A stretch of DNA of 64,000 bases from DASWUZ01 sp036401375 (GTDB lineage Bacteria > Acidobacteriota > Terriglobia > Terriglobales > Acidobacteriaceae). The notes below the pieces were generated by a model. It did not search any database, was not told where the DNA came from, and saw only the letters and a list, made by a program, of their open reading frames with translations. The position numbers were made by a program, and so were the translations under genes. Location: positions 1 through 64,000 of the forward strand of contig DASWVB010000023.1 of the NCBI GenBank assembly GCA_036401375.1. The letters are read 5' to 3'. Position 1 is the stretch's first letter. The number at the start of each line of letters is the position of its first letter. Of this stretch, positions 6,768 to 15,257 are shown piece by piece.

Positions 6768-9134
6768 ATGAATTTTCTCAACCGCCTGTCTGCAAGTCTG
6801 CTGGTCGCTGTGCTGATCCAGAACCCCCTCGCCCTCTACGCTGCCGAGACGCCTGCCGCGAAGTTCGTCAAGCCCGCTCCGATCCCCGCGGACGAGCGGG
6901 CGCTGCATGCGCTCGATCGGCTCAGCTTTGGCCCGAGGCCGGGAGACGTCGCGCGGGTGCAGGCGATGGGCGTCGAGAGGTGGATCGACCAGCAGCTCAA
7001 CCCGGAGAGGATCGACGACAGCGCGTTGCAGGCGCGGCTGGCCCTCTACCCGGCCATGCAGCTCAGCCCGCAGGAGATGGAGCGGCGCTACCCCTCGCAG
7101 CTGATGGTCCGTGCGCTCGCGGCGGGCCGCGGCGGCCAGGGTGGGCAGCAAGGCCAGTTCCGAGCGATGCAGCGTTTCGGGCGTCCCGCGGAGCGCCGCC
7201 AGGGCGGCGATCCCGAGAACACGCCCATCGAGATACCGGGCGACCGCATCGGACAAGCCATCTACGCGAACCAGATCGCCTATTACAAGCAGCGCAAGGT
7301 ACAGGAGGCTGGCAAGCAGGACGCGGAGCAGGCTGCGGCAATACCGGCGAATGCTGGAGCTGCCGGCGATCAAAATGAGATGAAAGCCGAGGGTCAGACT
7401 GAGGCAATGGCATCGGGCGCAGAGGCGATCGGCTCACCGGATGCGAAGCCCGCAAAGCCAAACGCCAATACAGACACAGTGCTCGACAGCACGGCGGACT
7501 CCGACGATGCTCCCAGCCGCTACTCCCGCCAGGATGTCGAACAGATGCTGAGCCTTCCACCTGACCAGCGGATCGACGCCTTCGTTGGGCTGCCGGCAGG
7601 GGAGTTCCGCGGCTTCATCCGCCATCTCACGCCGCAGCAGAAGCTGGAGGCGATCGATGGACTCTCGCCTCAGCAGAAGGAGACCCTCGTGGCCCTTGTC
7701 AGCCCCGCAGCGTTGATCGGCGGCGAGGTGCTGCAGACCCGCATGCTGACCGACGTCTATAGCGAACGGCAGCTCCAGGCAGTGATGACCGACTTCTGGC
7801 TCAACCACTTCAACGTCTATATGAAAAAGGGCCCGTTCGCGCCCTGGTACCTCGCCGACTACCAGAACAACGTCGTCCAGCCGCGCTCGATGGGCAAGTT
7901 TGAAGACCTGCTGGTCGCCACTGCCAGGAGCCCGGCCATGCTCTTCTACCTTGATAACTTCACCAGTGTGGGGCCGCACTCCCGCGCCGTCTCGATGGCG
8001 CAGCGCTACGCATCGGGCCCTAAGGCGGACAAGGCCAAGTCGCTCGGCCTGAATGAAAACTATGCGCGCGAGGTGATGGAGCTGCACACCCTCGGCGTCG
8101 ACGGCGGCTACACCCAGCAGGATGTGACGGAGCTCGCCAAGGTCTTCACCGGATGGACGATCGGCAACTACCGCAACGGTGGACAGTTCGAGTTCAACGA
8201 GAACCGGCACGAGCCGGGAACCAAGCACGTGCTCGGCAGAGACATCAAGGAAGACGGCATGAAGGAGGGCCTCGAGGTGCTGCACATGCTCGCGACCAGC
8301 CCCGCGACGGCCCGGCTGGTCTCGCAGCAGCTGGCGGTGCGCTTCGTCTCCGACAACCCGCCCGCCTCTCTCGTGAACCGCATGGCAGACACCTTTCTCA
8401 AGAGCGACGGAGACATCCGTTCGGTGCTCCGCACTATGTTCTCTTCGCCGGAGTTCTGGTCGAAGGACGCCTACCGCGCCAAGGTGAAGACGCCTGAGGA
8501 GTTCGTCGTCTCGGCGGTACGGGCCTCGGCCGGCGAAGCGGTGCAGCCGCAGGCCATCGTGCAGGCGATCGCCCAGCTTGGCATGCCGCTGTATGGAATG
8601 CAGACCCCGAACGGCTACTCGTGGAAGTCGGATGCGTGGGTCAACTCCGGCGACCTGCTGGCCCGCATCAACTTCGCCATCGCCCTTACCTCGAACCGCG
8701 CCGGTACGTTGACCAACCTCGATTCCCTGCTCAAGATCGACGATCCCTCCGCGCTCCCGGCGCCTGAGAAGGAGCTGAAGCTCGAGAATGTGCTGCTCAG
8801 CTTCCCGCTGCGCGCGCAGACCAGGGCAACGGTGCTGAAGCAACTCGACTCCGGAGCGGTGCAGCTTCAGGCGGAGACGGCCGCTGCTGCTCCCCTGGCG
8901 GCGGGAGGCTCAAACATGCAGCAGATGACTGCAGGCGGCGACGACAGCGATATGGATGCGAACGGAATGACCAAGGCGAAGAAGGGTGGCGTGAAGCAGG
9001 CGGCCTTCAAGGGTGCGGGGCAGAACGCCGCCGCGGGGCTGGGACAGGGTGCGGGCCTGCCGCAGCCTGCCGACAAGGATGCAGCGGTGCTCGCCGCGCT
9101 GCTGCTGGGGTCGCCCGACTTTCAGCTTCGATAG
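6768..9134 (+). CDS. DUF1800 family secreted protein
   Basis: The 788-aa product starts with a signal peptide (MNFLNRLSASLLVAVLIQNP, cleavage near YAAE). The DUF1800 hallmarks follow in order: ALDRLSFGPRPGDVARVQ, WIDQQLNPERIDD, FWLNHFNVYMKKG, NENYAREVMELHTLGVDGGY, VTELAKVFTGWTIG, FNENRHEPGTKHVLG and LRTMFSSPEFWS. A low-complexity acidic and Ala-rich insert of about 90 residues separates the first motifs from the rest. The family is uncharacterised and usually lies beside a DUF1501 gene; here the next gene is convergent and unrelated. The start at 6768 was chosen for its signal peptide and a GGGAG site; an in-frame ATG at 6672 would put 32 non-signal residues in front. Confidence 0.9.
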   Translation: MNFLNRLSASLLVAVLIQNPLALYAAETPAAKFVKPAPIPADERALHALDRLSFGPRPGDVARVQAMGVERWIDQQLNPERIDDSALQARLALYPAMQLSPQEMERRYPSQLMVRALAAGRGGQGGQQGQFRAMQRFGRPAERRQGGDPENTPIEIPGDRIGQAIYANQIAYYKQRKVQEAGKQDAEQAAAIPANAGAAGDQNEMKAEGQTEAMASGAEAIGSPDAKPAKPNANTDTVLDSTADSDDAPSRYSRQDVEQMLSLPPDQRIDAFVGLPAGEFRGFIRHLTPQQKLEAIDGLSPQQKETLVALVSPAALIGGEVLQTRMLTDVYSERQLQAVMTDFWLNHFNVYMKKGPFAPWYLADYQNNVVQPRSMGKFEDLLVATARSPAMLFYLDNFTSVGPHSRAVSMAQRYASGPKADKAKSLGLNENYAREVMELHTLGVDGGYTQQDVTELAKVFTGWTIGNYRNGGQFEFNENRHEPGTKHVLGRDIKEDGMKEGLEVLHMLATSPATARLVSQQLAVRFVSDNPPASLVNRMADTFLKSDGDIRSVLRTMFSSPEFWSKDAYRAKVKTPEEFVVSAVRASAGEAVQPQAIVQAIAQLGMPLYGMQTPNGYSWKSDAWVNSGDLLARINFAIALTSNRAGTLTNLDSLLKIDDPSALPAPEKELKLENVLLSFPLRAQTRATVLKQLDSGAVQLQAETAAAAPLAAGGSNMQQMTAGGDDSDMDANGMTKAKKGGVKQAAFKGAGQNAAAGLGQGAGLPQPADKDAAVLAALLLGSPDFQLR

Positions 9135-9183
9135 ATCGCAACGCCCGGCACGATAGCGGCCCGGTCTGAACAGGGTCTCTCAG

Positions 9184-9283
9184 CCGGGTCGTCTAACCCG
9201 GGTCTTCCCTGCCCGTGTCTTCCCTGCCCCTGTCTTTGGCCCCTGTCTTCCGGCCCGTTCTTCTAAACGGGCTAGGCGCATGC
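9184..9283. terminator. Convergent-gene gap with two hairpins and short CTTCCCTGCCC repeats
   Basis: Between the DUF1800 stop and the bacteriophytochrome stop. Two hairpins with similar loops flank the array: CCGGGT-cgtcta-ACCCGG (9184-9201) and GCCCGTT-cttcta-AACGGGC (9253-9272). Between them, roughly 15-nt degenerate copies of CTTCCCTGCCCGTGT are visible. Likely a bidirectional terminator region; no gene is seen. Confidence 0.55.
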
Positions 9284-9328
9284 GGCGAAGGGGACTGGAG
9301 CCTGTGATGCGGCTCGGCGGGCCTCTTC

Positions 9329-12220
9329 TCAGGAGGCCAGGATCGACCAGTCGCCAGCAGCTTTGCAGCGCTCTATCAGCTTCTGGATGTCCTCCGGCTT
9401 CAATGGGCGGGAGAAGAGATAGCCCTGGGCGGATGTGCAGCCTGCCTTGACCAGGGCGAGACGCTGCTGGTCCGTCTCGACGCCTTCGGCGATGGCCTTG
9501 AGACCGAGGGTCTGGGTGAGCTTGAGGATCGTGGCCAGGAATTCGCGCGACTTGTCGTCTTCGACAGCCGGGCGAACGAAGCTCTGGTCGATCTTCACCA
9601 GGTCGACCGGCAGCTTGCGCAGATATGCCAGAGACGAGTAGCCGGTGCCGAAGTCGTCGATCGAGACTCCCACACCGAGCTTTCTGAGCCTGCCGAGGGC
9701 CTCGACGGCCACGTCCCGCATGAGAATACTCTCCGTCACTTCGACCGAGAGCGATTCCGGCTCGATGCCGTGTTCGTGGATTTGCTTCTCGAGCAGCGGG
9801 ACGAAGGACGGGTTCACGAGCTGCTGAGCAGCGACATTCACGTGCAGGATCAGTTTGCGTCCCGAGGCGACGGACCACTCTTTGATCCTGCGGGCGCCCT
9901 CCTTGAGCGCCCACTCGCCGATGGGGACGATCAACCCCGTCTCCTCGGCCAGAGGGATGAAATCCAGCGGCCGTATAGTCCCCTTCGAGGGGTGGTTCCA
10001 GCGCAGAAGCGCCTCGAAGCCGAAGAGCTCTCCCTGGGGCAGGGTGACCAGGGGCTGGTAGACGAGGGTGAACTCCTTGGCTTCGAGGGCGCGGTAGAGG
10101 TCCTGTTCGGTCTCCATGCTCTTGATGGCGGTGTGTTGCAGCAGCTTGTTAAACGCCATGCAGCGGTTGCGGCCGCTGCGCTTGGCATAGTGCATGGCAA
10201 CGTCGGCGGCCCAGAGCAGCTCCTCTTCTCCACCGTGCGAATTATGGGCCACGCCGATGCTCGCCGTCAGCCGGAACGGCTTGCCAAAGACCTGGAAGGG
10301 CGCACAGAGCAGCTTGCGGACCTGGTCGGCGGCCTTGTCGACCTGCGCTGTCGTCAATCCTTGGCAGAAGGCAGCGAACTCGTCGCCTCCCAGGCGCGCT
10401 ATCAGTATGTCCTCGGAGCCGAGCACGGAGAACCGCCTGGCAACCTGGATGAGAAGATCGTCGCCCGAGGCATGTCCCAGGGCCTCGTTCACCACCTTGA
10501 ACCGGTCGAGGTTGATCAGGATGACCGCTCCGGCGTAGAGGTCCTTGCGCTCTGTCCAGCCCTGCAGCTTTTCCTGGAAGTAGCGCCGGTTCGGCAGCAG
10601 GGTCAGCGGATCGACCATGCGCGAGACGGAGAGCGCGTTTGCCGCCTCGCTTACCCTGAACTTCGAGATGATCCCCTTGAGGCTCACCGCGGCATCGATA
10701 TCGGAATCCTGCCAGGGCAGCGAATGACCCTGAAAGCTTGTCTCCCATACATCGAAGCACTTGCGCGGGGTGAGCCTGCCGGTGATGGAATCGATCTCCG
10801 CGGGCCTCTCCGGGTCGCCGCCCCACCGCAGGGTGGCGGTAACCTCGGGCCGAAACCACGTGATCCCTTCAAAGGGCTCCATCAGGGTGGACATGAGCAG
10901 GACTCCGCTGGCCTGCTGCCGCACGTCGGCTACGTCCGGAACCATCTCCCAGGCAGTGTCGTAGACCACAACCTTGTCGAGGGCGACAGTGCGCAGCGCC
11001 GCCATCAGCTGCTCGGCGGCCTGCTGCGGCGGAGTTTTGCCGATACACTGCTGACGCCCATCGAAGCAGATGATCGCCCCGCCGGCTGCGACCAGCGAGA
11101 GCACCCGCTGCTCGTTTTCGACCAGGCACTGCAGGACCGAACTACCGCTTCTGAGCGATGCGCTGATCTCCATAAGCGATTTCTGAGCTTCCCTGGCCTG
11201 GGCATGCGTGTCGCACTCGATGCGCTGCCCGATCAGCGAGGAGACGATCTGACCCAGCAGGTCGCAGCAGCCGCGCATCGCCGGGCTGGGCAGCCTGGGC
11301 TCGCGGTGGTGACAGATCACCAGCCCCCAGAGCTGGTGATTGACGACCAGGGAGAGTCCCATCGTCGCCCCCGCCCCCATGTTGCGGGTGAACTCGAGAT
11401 GGGTCGGGGAGGGGCTGCGGAGGCCGCAGTAGGTCAGATCGAGCGGCTCCAATCCGGCCAGGCTCGCATCGAGGATCGGATCGACCATCGCATCCGCGGT
11501 TGAAGCGACCATGATCGGGACCGGTTCATAGGTAGTGTTCGGGACTACCCGGATGCGCTGCAGCAGGTAGACGGCTTTTGCCTGGCTGGGGATGTCAGAG
11601 GCGGGGTAGTGCAGGTCGAGGAAGGGCGTCATCTCCCGGGCGCAGTCCTCCGCAACCACGTAGCCGTGACCGTCGCGTACGAACTGGTAGACCATCACCC
11701 GGTCGTAGCCGGTGAGCGAGCGCAGGTGGCGTGCCGCCTCCGACAGCAGAAGGGGCAGAGACTCTGCCGAACGCAGGGAATTCATGATGATCTGCGTCCT
11801 GGTGGACAGCTCGTCCGCACCGGCCTGCGGCCCGGCCGGCTCGATCTCGACGTAAACCAGGTCGTTGTGGGCGCGGAAGTGAAGGTGAAAGCTTCCAGCG
11901 AGCGGATCGGCGCTCAAAGGGGCTACGAGATGACACATGGCGAGCGGCTCGCCGTCCGCGCAGTAAAGCAGCTGCCGGGTCAGCTCCTGACCCAGACACG
12001 CGGACAGAGGCTTGCCCAGCATCTTTTCTACGGGTATGCCGATGAGGCTCTCCGCATTCGCGCTGGCGTAGACCAGCCTCAGGTCGATCATTCGCGCGAC
12101 CAGCAGCACACCGAACGGTTGAATCGTTCCCGGCGTGTGAATGGGCTCGCGTTCGCAGTTGGACAGGGCTGCTTTGCCGGCAGGGAGCTCGGCGACCTCG
12201 ACCACAACTTTGCCCTTCAC
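9329..12220 (-). CDS. bphP: Bacteriophytochrome with GGDEF and EAL output domains
   Basis: A biliverdin-binding red/far-red photoreceptor wired to c-di-GMP turnover. From the chosen start, Cys22 in NCEREPIHTPGTIQPFG is the expected chromophore attachment site. PAS, GAF (DYDRVMVYQF, HYPASDIPSQAKAVYLLQ) and PHY regions occupy about residues 15-500. A GGDEF domain (about 530-685) has an intact GGDEF loop, but the upstream product-inhibition site reads GSED instead of RxxD. An EAL domain (about 695-945) keeps EALLRW, DDFGTGYSS, VKID and AEGVE, so it looks active. The GTG at 12220 overlaps the haem oxygenase stop (GTGA) with GAGG 8 nt upstream, and puts the Cys where other BphPs have it; the longer ATG start at 12346 lacks a ribosome site and only adds repeat-encoded residues. 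Whether cyclase or phosphodiesterase dominates cannot be read. Confidence 0.9.
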   Translation of the reverse strand: MKGKVVVEVAELPAGKAALSNCEREPIHTPGTIQPFGVLLVARMIDLRLVYASANAESLIGIPVEKMLGKPLSACLGQELTRQLLYCADGEPLAMCHLVAPLSADPLAGSFHLHFRAHNDLVYVEIEPAGPQAGADELSTRTQIIMNSLRSAESLPLLLSEAARHLRSLTGYDRVMVYQFVRDGHGYVVAEDCAREMTPFLDLHYPASDIPSQAKAVYLLQRIRVVPNTTYEPVPIMVASTADAMVDPILDASLAGLEPLDLTYCGLRSPSPTHLEFTRNMGAGATMGLSLVVNHQLWGLVICHHREPRLPSPAMRGCCDLLGQIVSSLIGQRIECDTHAQAREAQKSLMEISASLRSGSSVLQCLVENEQRVLSLVAAGGAIICFDGRQQCIGKTPPQQAAEQLMAALRTVALDKVVVYDTAWEMVPDVADVRQQASGVLLMSTLMEPFEGITWFRPEVTATLRWGGDPERPAEIDSITGRLTPRKCFDVWETSFQGHSLPWQDSDIDAAVSLKGIISKFRVSEAANALSVSRMVDPLTLLPNRRYFQEKLQGWTERKDLYAGAVILINLDRFKVVNEALGHASGDDLLIQVARRFSVLGSEDILIARLGGDEFAAFCQGLTTAQVDKAADQVRKLLCAPFQVFGKPFRLTASIGVAHNSHGGEEELLWAADVAMHYAKRSGRNRCMAFNKLLQHTAIKSMETEQDLYRALEAKEFTLVYQPLVTLPQGELFGFEALLRWNHPSKGTIRPLDFIPLAEETGLIVPIGEWALKEGARRIKEWSVASGRKLILHVNVAAQQLVNPSFVPLLEKQIHEHGIEPESLSVEVTESILMRDVAVEALGRLRKLGVGVSIDDFGTGYSSLAYLRKLPVDLVKIDQSFVRPAVEDDKSREFLATILKLTQTLGLKAIAEGVETDQQRLALVKAGCTSAQGYLFSRPLKPEDIQKLIERCKAAGDWSILAS

Positions 12221-13071
12221 CGCTGCTGCCTCGACGGCTGGGCTATCGACGGCTGGGCTAACGACGGCTGGTCTATCGACGGGCGGTCTATCGACGGCTG
12301 CTCTATCGACCGCTGCTCTGGGGGCAGAGCCGAGGACATCCAGCATTCGATGGCTCGGAAGGTAGCCGCGGCGCCCAGCACGACGTCGGCAAGCTGCGCA
12401 GGGTTCTGGAGGGTGTACCGGTCGAGCGCGTGGCGGAACTGCGCCCAGGCCAGCACGGCGCCATCGCCGTAGCCGGTGAGGAAGGAGTCGGCGCCAGCCA
12501 GCTGCGCACCGAGCCTCGCCTCGAGGTCACGCAGGATGAAGCGGCCGCCGAGCTTCGAGCCCTCGAGCACGTAGAGCGCACCGAGCGCCTGCGCAAAGCT
12601 GGTCAGACGGGGGAGACTTGCCGGGGCGGCGAGCTCTATCCGCCGGGGAGAGGCCTCGAGCACCGCCAGGTCGGTGAAGAGCGCTCGCGAGTGGCCCGCC
12701 TCTCCGATCGAGATCGACCACGCACTCCACTCCGCAAAAGTAGCCAGGCACTCTTCCAGGGGCCGGTACAACGCATAGAAGCGGGTGAGCAGGCAGACGT
12801 AATCGCCGATAGAGCGGACCGACTCGGGCAGGTTGAGGGCCCGTTCGGCGTCCCGGTGAGCGGAGGCGGTGGCCGAGCGAAGTACGGCCGAGCCGGAGAC
12901 GATCTTTGCGTCCACGATCGACTGCGCCCCAGTCATCGAGAGAACATCCAGGGTCGGCCGGTGAACGACGGGAAGATGCGCTTGCGAGGCTGACACGGTG
13001 AGCGGCCCGTGGGTCGCCGATGACGGCCCGGGAGAGGTGTCGATCGACTCGATCTCCCTTGAAGGGGGCAT
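12217..13071 (-). CDS. bphO: Haem oxygenase (BphO type) with repeat-encoded C-terminal tail
   Basis: Opens haem to biliverdin, the chromophore for the adjacent phytochrome. The proximal haem ligand is expected in LRSATASAHRDAERAL; further family features are SIGDYVCLLTRFYALYRPLE, YVLEGSKLGGRFI and the LTGYGDGA region. The first about 45 residues are low-complexity and may not be structured. The C-terminus ends in pentapeptide repeats of the PSIDR/PSIDQ/PSLAQ type, produced by a 15-nt tandem array. CGGAG lies 7 nt before the ATG. The stop codon overlaps the bphP GTG by 4 nt, so the two are translationally coupled: enzyme first, then sensor. Confidence 0.88.
   Translation of the reverse strand: MPPSREIESIDTSPGPSSATHGPLTVSASQAHLPVVHRPTLDVLSMTGAQSIVDAKIVSGSAVLRSATASAHRDAERALNLPESVRSIGDYVCLLTRFYALYRPLEECLATFAEWSAWSISIGEAGHSRALFTDLAVLEASPRRIELAAPASLPRLTSFAQALGALYVLEGSKLGGRFILRDLEARLGAQLAGADSFLTGYGDGAVLAWAQFRHALDRYTLQNPAQLADVVLGAAATFRAIECWMSSALPPEQRSIEQPSIDRPSIDQPSLAQPSIAQPSRQQR
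12221..12325. repeat. 15-nt minisatellite at the bphO 3' end
   Basis: About six and a half tandem copies of GGCTGGGCTATCGAC-like units, e.g. 12236-12250, 12251-12265, 12266-12280, 12281-12295 and 12296-12310. The unit length is a multiple of three, so expansion keeps the bphO frame and adds or removes pentapeptides from its tail. Confidence 0.9.
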
Positions 13072-13408
13072 AAGCGACTCCGTTCAAAGCGGTGCACTGG
13101 CTTCCCTGCCCTGTCGGCCCGGGGAACGTTGCTGCGATCAGCAAAGGAGCAGTTCGTTCCCGATCCGCCCAGGTGCTGACGTCGTGGTTATCGGCGCCGA
13201 TTTTGAAAGCGTGAATGGAGCCTGATTTACGCTGGGGCGGGCCGCTCGGCACCCTGAGGGTGGTTCACCGATGGGCAGACGCCCGTCGCCGTGGCGCCAT
13301 CGGCGACCAGATGCGGGTGTCTCGTATCGGCTCAAATAGGAGGGCGCCCGCCTGCCCGTATGATTGCTGCATGTACGCTGCTGCGGCAGACCGCGCGGAG
13401 ATGTCCTG
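13072..13408. other. 337-nt divergent intergenic region between bphO and the histidine kinase gene
   Basis: This gap must hold the promoters for the bphO-bphP pair (leftward) and the two-component operon (rightward). A 64-codon rightward reading frame (13215-13409) is present but has no family resemblance or clear ribosome site. No hairpin or repeat stands out and I could not pick confident -35/-10 pairs. Confidence 0.5.
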
Positions 13409-14440
13409 ATGATGAAGATCACGCGTCGCCGCGGTGCCATTGCCCTCTTCATCACGCTCGGGGTGCTGATGGTCGGGGTGGCGCTCACCCTGCAGGGGGC
13501 GTGGGTGATCCTGAACTGGCGGCGGCTGGTTCCGCTGGTGGTCGGCATTCCCTTCTTCGCGCTGCTGATTGCCGGGCTCATTCTGAATACCATCTTCCTG
13601 GTGCGGGAGGTGCGGCGCAACGAGCGCCACGACAGCTTCCTCAACGCGGTGACCCACGAGTTGAAGACGCCCATCGCCTCGATGCGGCTCTACCTCGAAA
13701 CCCTGCAGCGCCGGTCCACCACGGAGGCGCAGCGCCAGGAGTTCTACCGGATCATGCTGCTCGACAGCGAAAGGCTGCTCGCCACCGTAGAACAGGTGCT
13801 CAAGGCCGGGGAGATCGTGCAGCGGCCGCGCAGGGAGATGAATACCCCGGTCGACCTCGGAGCGCTGGTCAGGGAATGCGTGGAGACAACGCGCCTGCGG
13901 TATCACCTCGATGCCCGCTCCATCGAGCTCGAGGTCAGCCCGCTCGGCCGGGCGCTGGTGGTGCGCGGAGACCAGGGCGAGTTGCAGACTGCGGTGCTGA
14001 ACGTGCTTGATAACGCGATCAAGTACTCCCCTAACGGGGTCAGGATCAGGGTGGGTCTCTCGATCGAAGAGGAGGCCTGGGCCGGGCTGCGGGTGAGCGA
14101 TACCGGGGTGGGGATACCGCCGGCGCATCTGAAGAGGATATTCAAGCGGTTCTACCGCGTACCTGGGCGCAGCAGTTCGCAGATGAAGGGTACGGGGCTG
14201 GGACTCTTCCTGGTACGCTCGATCGCCCGCCAACACGGCGGCAGCGTCGCGGCAGAGAGCGCCGGCGAGGGCAAGGGCACGACCATCGCCCTGCGCCTGC
14301 CGCTGGCGCCCGGCGAGGAGGAGGATAGCCGCCGCCTCGTCGCCGGCAGAACGACTTCAGAGCCGCACTGGCAGAGGGTGTCGCAGAGAGCGGAGCAGGA
14401 TGCAGCAAGAAGAAGTACGGATACTGATCGTCGAAGATGA
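13409..14440 (+). CDS. Membrane sensor histidine kinase
   Basis: A 343-aa kinase with two closely spaced membrane helices (about residues 9-34 and 42-65) and almost no periplasmic loop, suggesting membrane or intracellular sensing. The H-box is NAVTHELKTPIASM with His83 as phosphorylation site. The ATPase domain shows NVLDNAIKYSPNG (N box), DTGVGIP (G1), FKRFYRVPG (F box) and GTGLGLFLV (G2). The second of two adjacent start-like codons (ATGATG at 13409) has GGAG 8 nt upstream; an ATG at 13364 is too far upstream of that site. Its 3' end overlaps the response-regulator gene by 41 nt, so the two are a cognate pair. The signal is unknown. Confidence 0.92.
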   Translation: MMKITRRRGAIALFITLGVLMVGVALTLQGAWVILNWRRLVPLVVGIPFFALLIAGLILNTIFLVREVRRNERHDSFLNAVTHELKTPIASMRLYLETLQRRSTTEAQRQEFYRIMLLDSERLLATVEQVLKAGEIVQRPRREMNTPVDLGALVRECVETTRLRYHLDARSIELEVSPLGRALVVRGDQGELQTAVLNVLDNAIKYSPNGVRIRVGLSIEEEAWAGLRVSDTGVGIPPAHLKRIFKRFYRVPGRSSSQMKGTGLGLFLVRSIARQHGGSVAAESAGEGKGTTIALRLPLAPGEEEDSRRLVAGRTTSEPHWQRVSQRAEQDAARRSTDTDRRR

Positions 14441-15227
14441 GGAACATCTCGCGCAGGGCCTGCGGTTTAATCTCGAGGCAGAGGGCTACGCCGTCCAGCT
14501 CGAGAGCGATGGCGAGTCGGCACTGAAGGTGCTCGAACAGGACCACGCATTCTCCGCCGTGCTGCTCGATGTCATGCTGCCGGGCAAGGACGGCTTCGAG
14601 GTCGCGGCCGAGCTTCGCCACCGGCAGAACTTCATCCCGGTGCTGATGATGACCGCGCGCGGACGCCCCGAGGATGTGCTGCGCGGCTTCGCTGCCGGGG
14701 CCGACGACTACCTGGCGAAGCCGTTTGACCTCTCCATCCTGCTGGCACGGCTGGGCAGCCTGCTGCGGCGGATGGCCTGGCACCGGCCGGCCGGCGGCAC
14801 AGCCATCGGCGGCGCGCCGAGCGGCCGCCCGGCAGGTGCAGCGGCCGGGCACCGTGCCGGGGCCGAGCCGGGCAGCCAGTCCGTTGATGCCGGAGAGCAG
14901 CAGGAGCCGGCGCTGTTTGAGTTTGAGGGCCGGAAGATCGACTTCGATGCGCTCGAGCTGACGACGCCGGACAAGACTATCCATCTGACCCTGATGGAGG
15001 CTGACCTGCTCCGCTACCTCGTGCGGCATCGCGGCCGCATCGTCTCCCGCAAAGAGCTGCTGGAGCAGGTCTGGCGGGTGCACGAGGATACGGACACGCG
15101 GGCGATCGACAACTTCATGGTGCGGCTGCGCCGCTACTTCGAGGTTGATCCCACCGACCCGGCTTACCTGCAGACGGTGAGGGGCGTCGGGTATCGCTTC
15201 CTGCCAAAGGCCGGGGCCCGCGACTGA
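14400..15227 (+). CDS. OmpR-family response regulator
   Basis: A 275-aa two-domain regulator. The receiver domain has the acidic pocket VEDEE, phospho-acceptor Asp57 in VLLDVMLPGKDG, MTARG and the conserved Lys in DDYLAKPF. A linker of about 45 residues rich in Gly and Ala separates it from a winged-helix DNA-binding domain (LTLMEADLLRYLVRHRGRIV, LLEQVWRV, VRLRRYFEVDP, VRGVGYRF). It overlaps and follows the kinase gene. Only 30 nt separate it from lptFG, so it may be co-transcribed with, and perhaps control, the lipopolysaccharide-export genes; that link is inference. Confidence 0.92.
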   Translation: MQQEEVRILIVEDEEHLAQGLRFNLEAEGYAVQLESDGESALKVLEQDHAFSAVLLDVMLPGKDGFEVAAELRHRQNFIPVLMMTARGRPEDVLRGFAAGADDYLAKPFDLSILLARLGSLLRRMAWHRPAGGTAIGGAPSGRPAGAAAGHRAGAEPGSQSVDAGEQQEPALFEFEGRKIDFDALELTTPDKTIHLTLMEADLLRYLVRHRGRIVSRKELLEQVWRVHEDTDTRAIDNFMVRLRRYFEVDPTDPAYLQTVRGVGYRFLPKAGARD

Positions 15228-15257
15228 GCACTGTAGACTCGAGATAGACGCGACCCC

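Noticed and set aside
12221..12325. Regular repeats that might suggest a CRISPR array
   Set aside because: Units are contiguous 15-mers with no spacers, the array is inside a coding frame and there are no cas genes. The same holds for the other arrays.
9329..12346. Longer phytochrome start at ATG 12346
   Set aside because: No ribosome site, 130-nt overlap with bphO and a repeat-encoded extension; GTG 12220 has a GAGG site, a GTGA coupling overlap and the normal Cys position.
13215..13409. A 64-codon rightward frame before the histidine kinase
   Set aside because: No recognisable family, no clear ribosome site, and it lies where promoters for both flanking operons must be.
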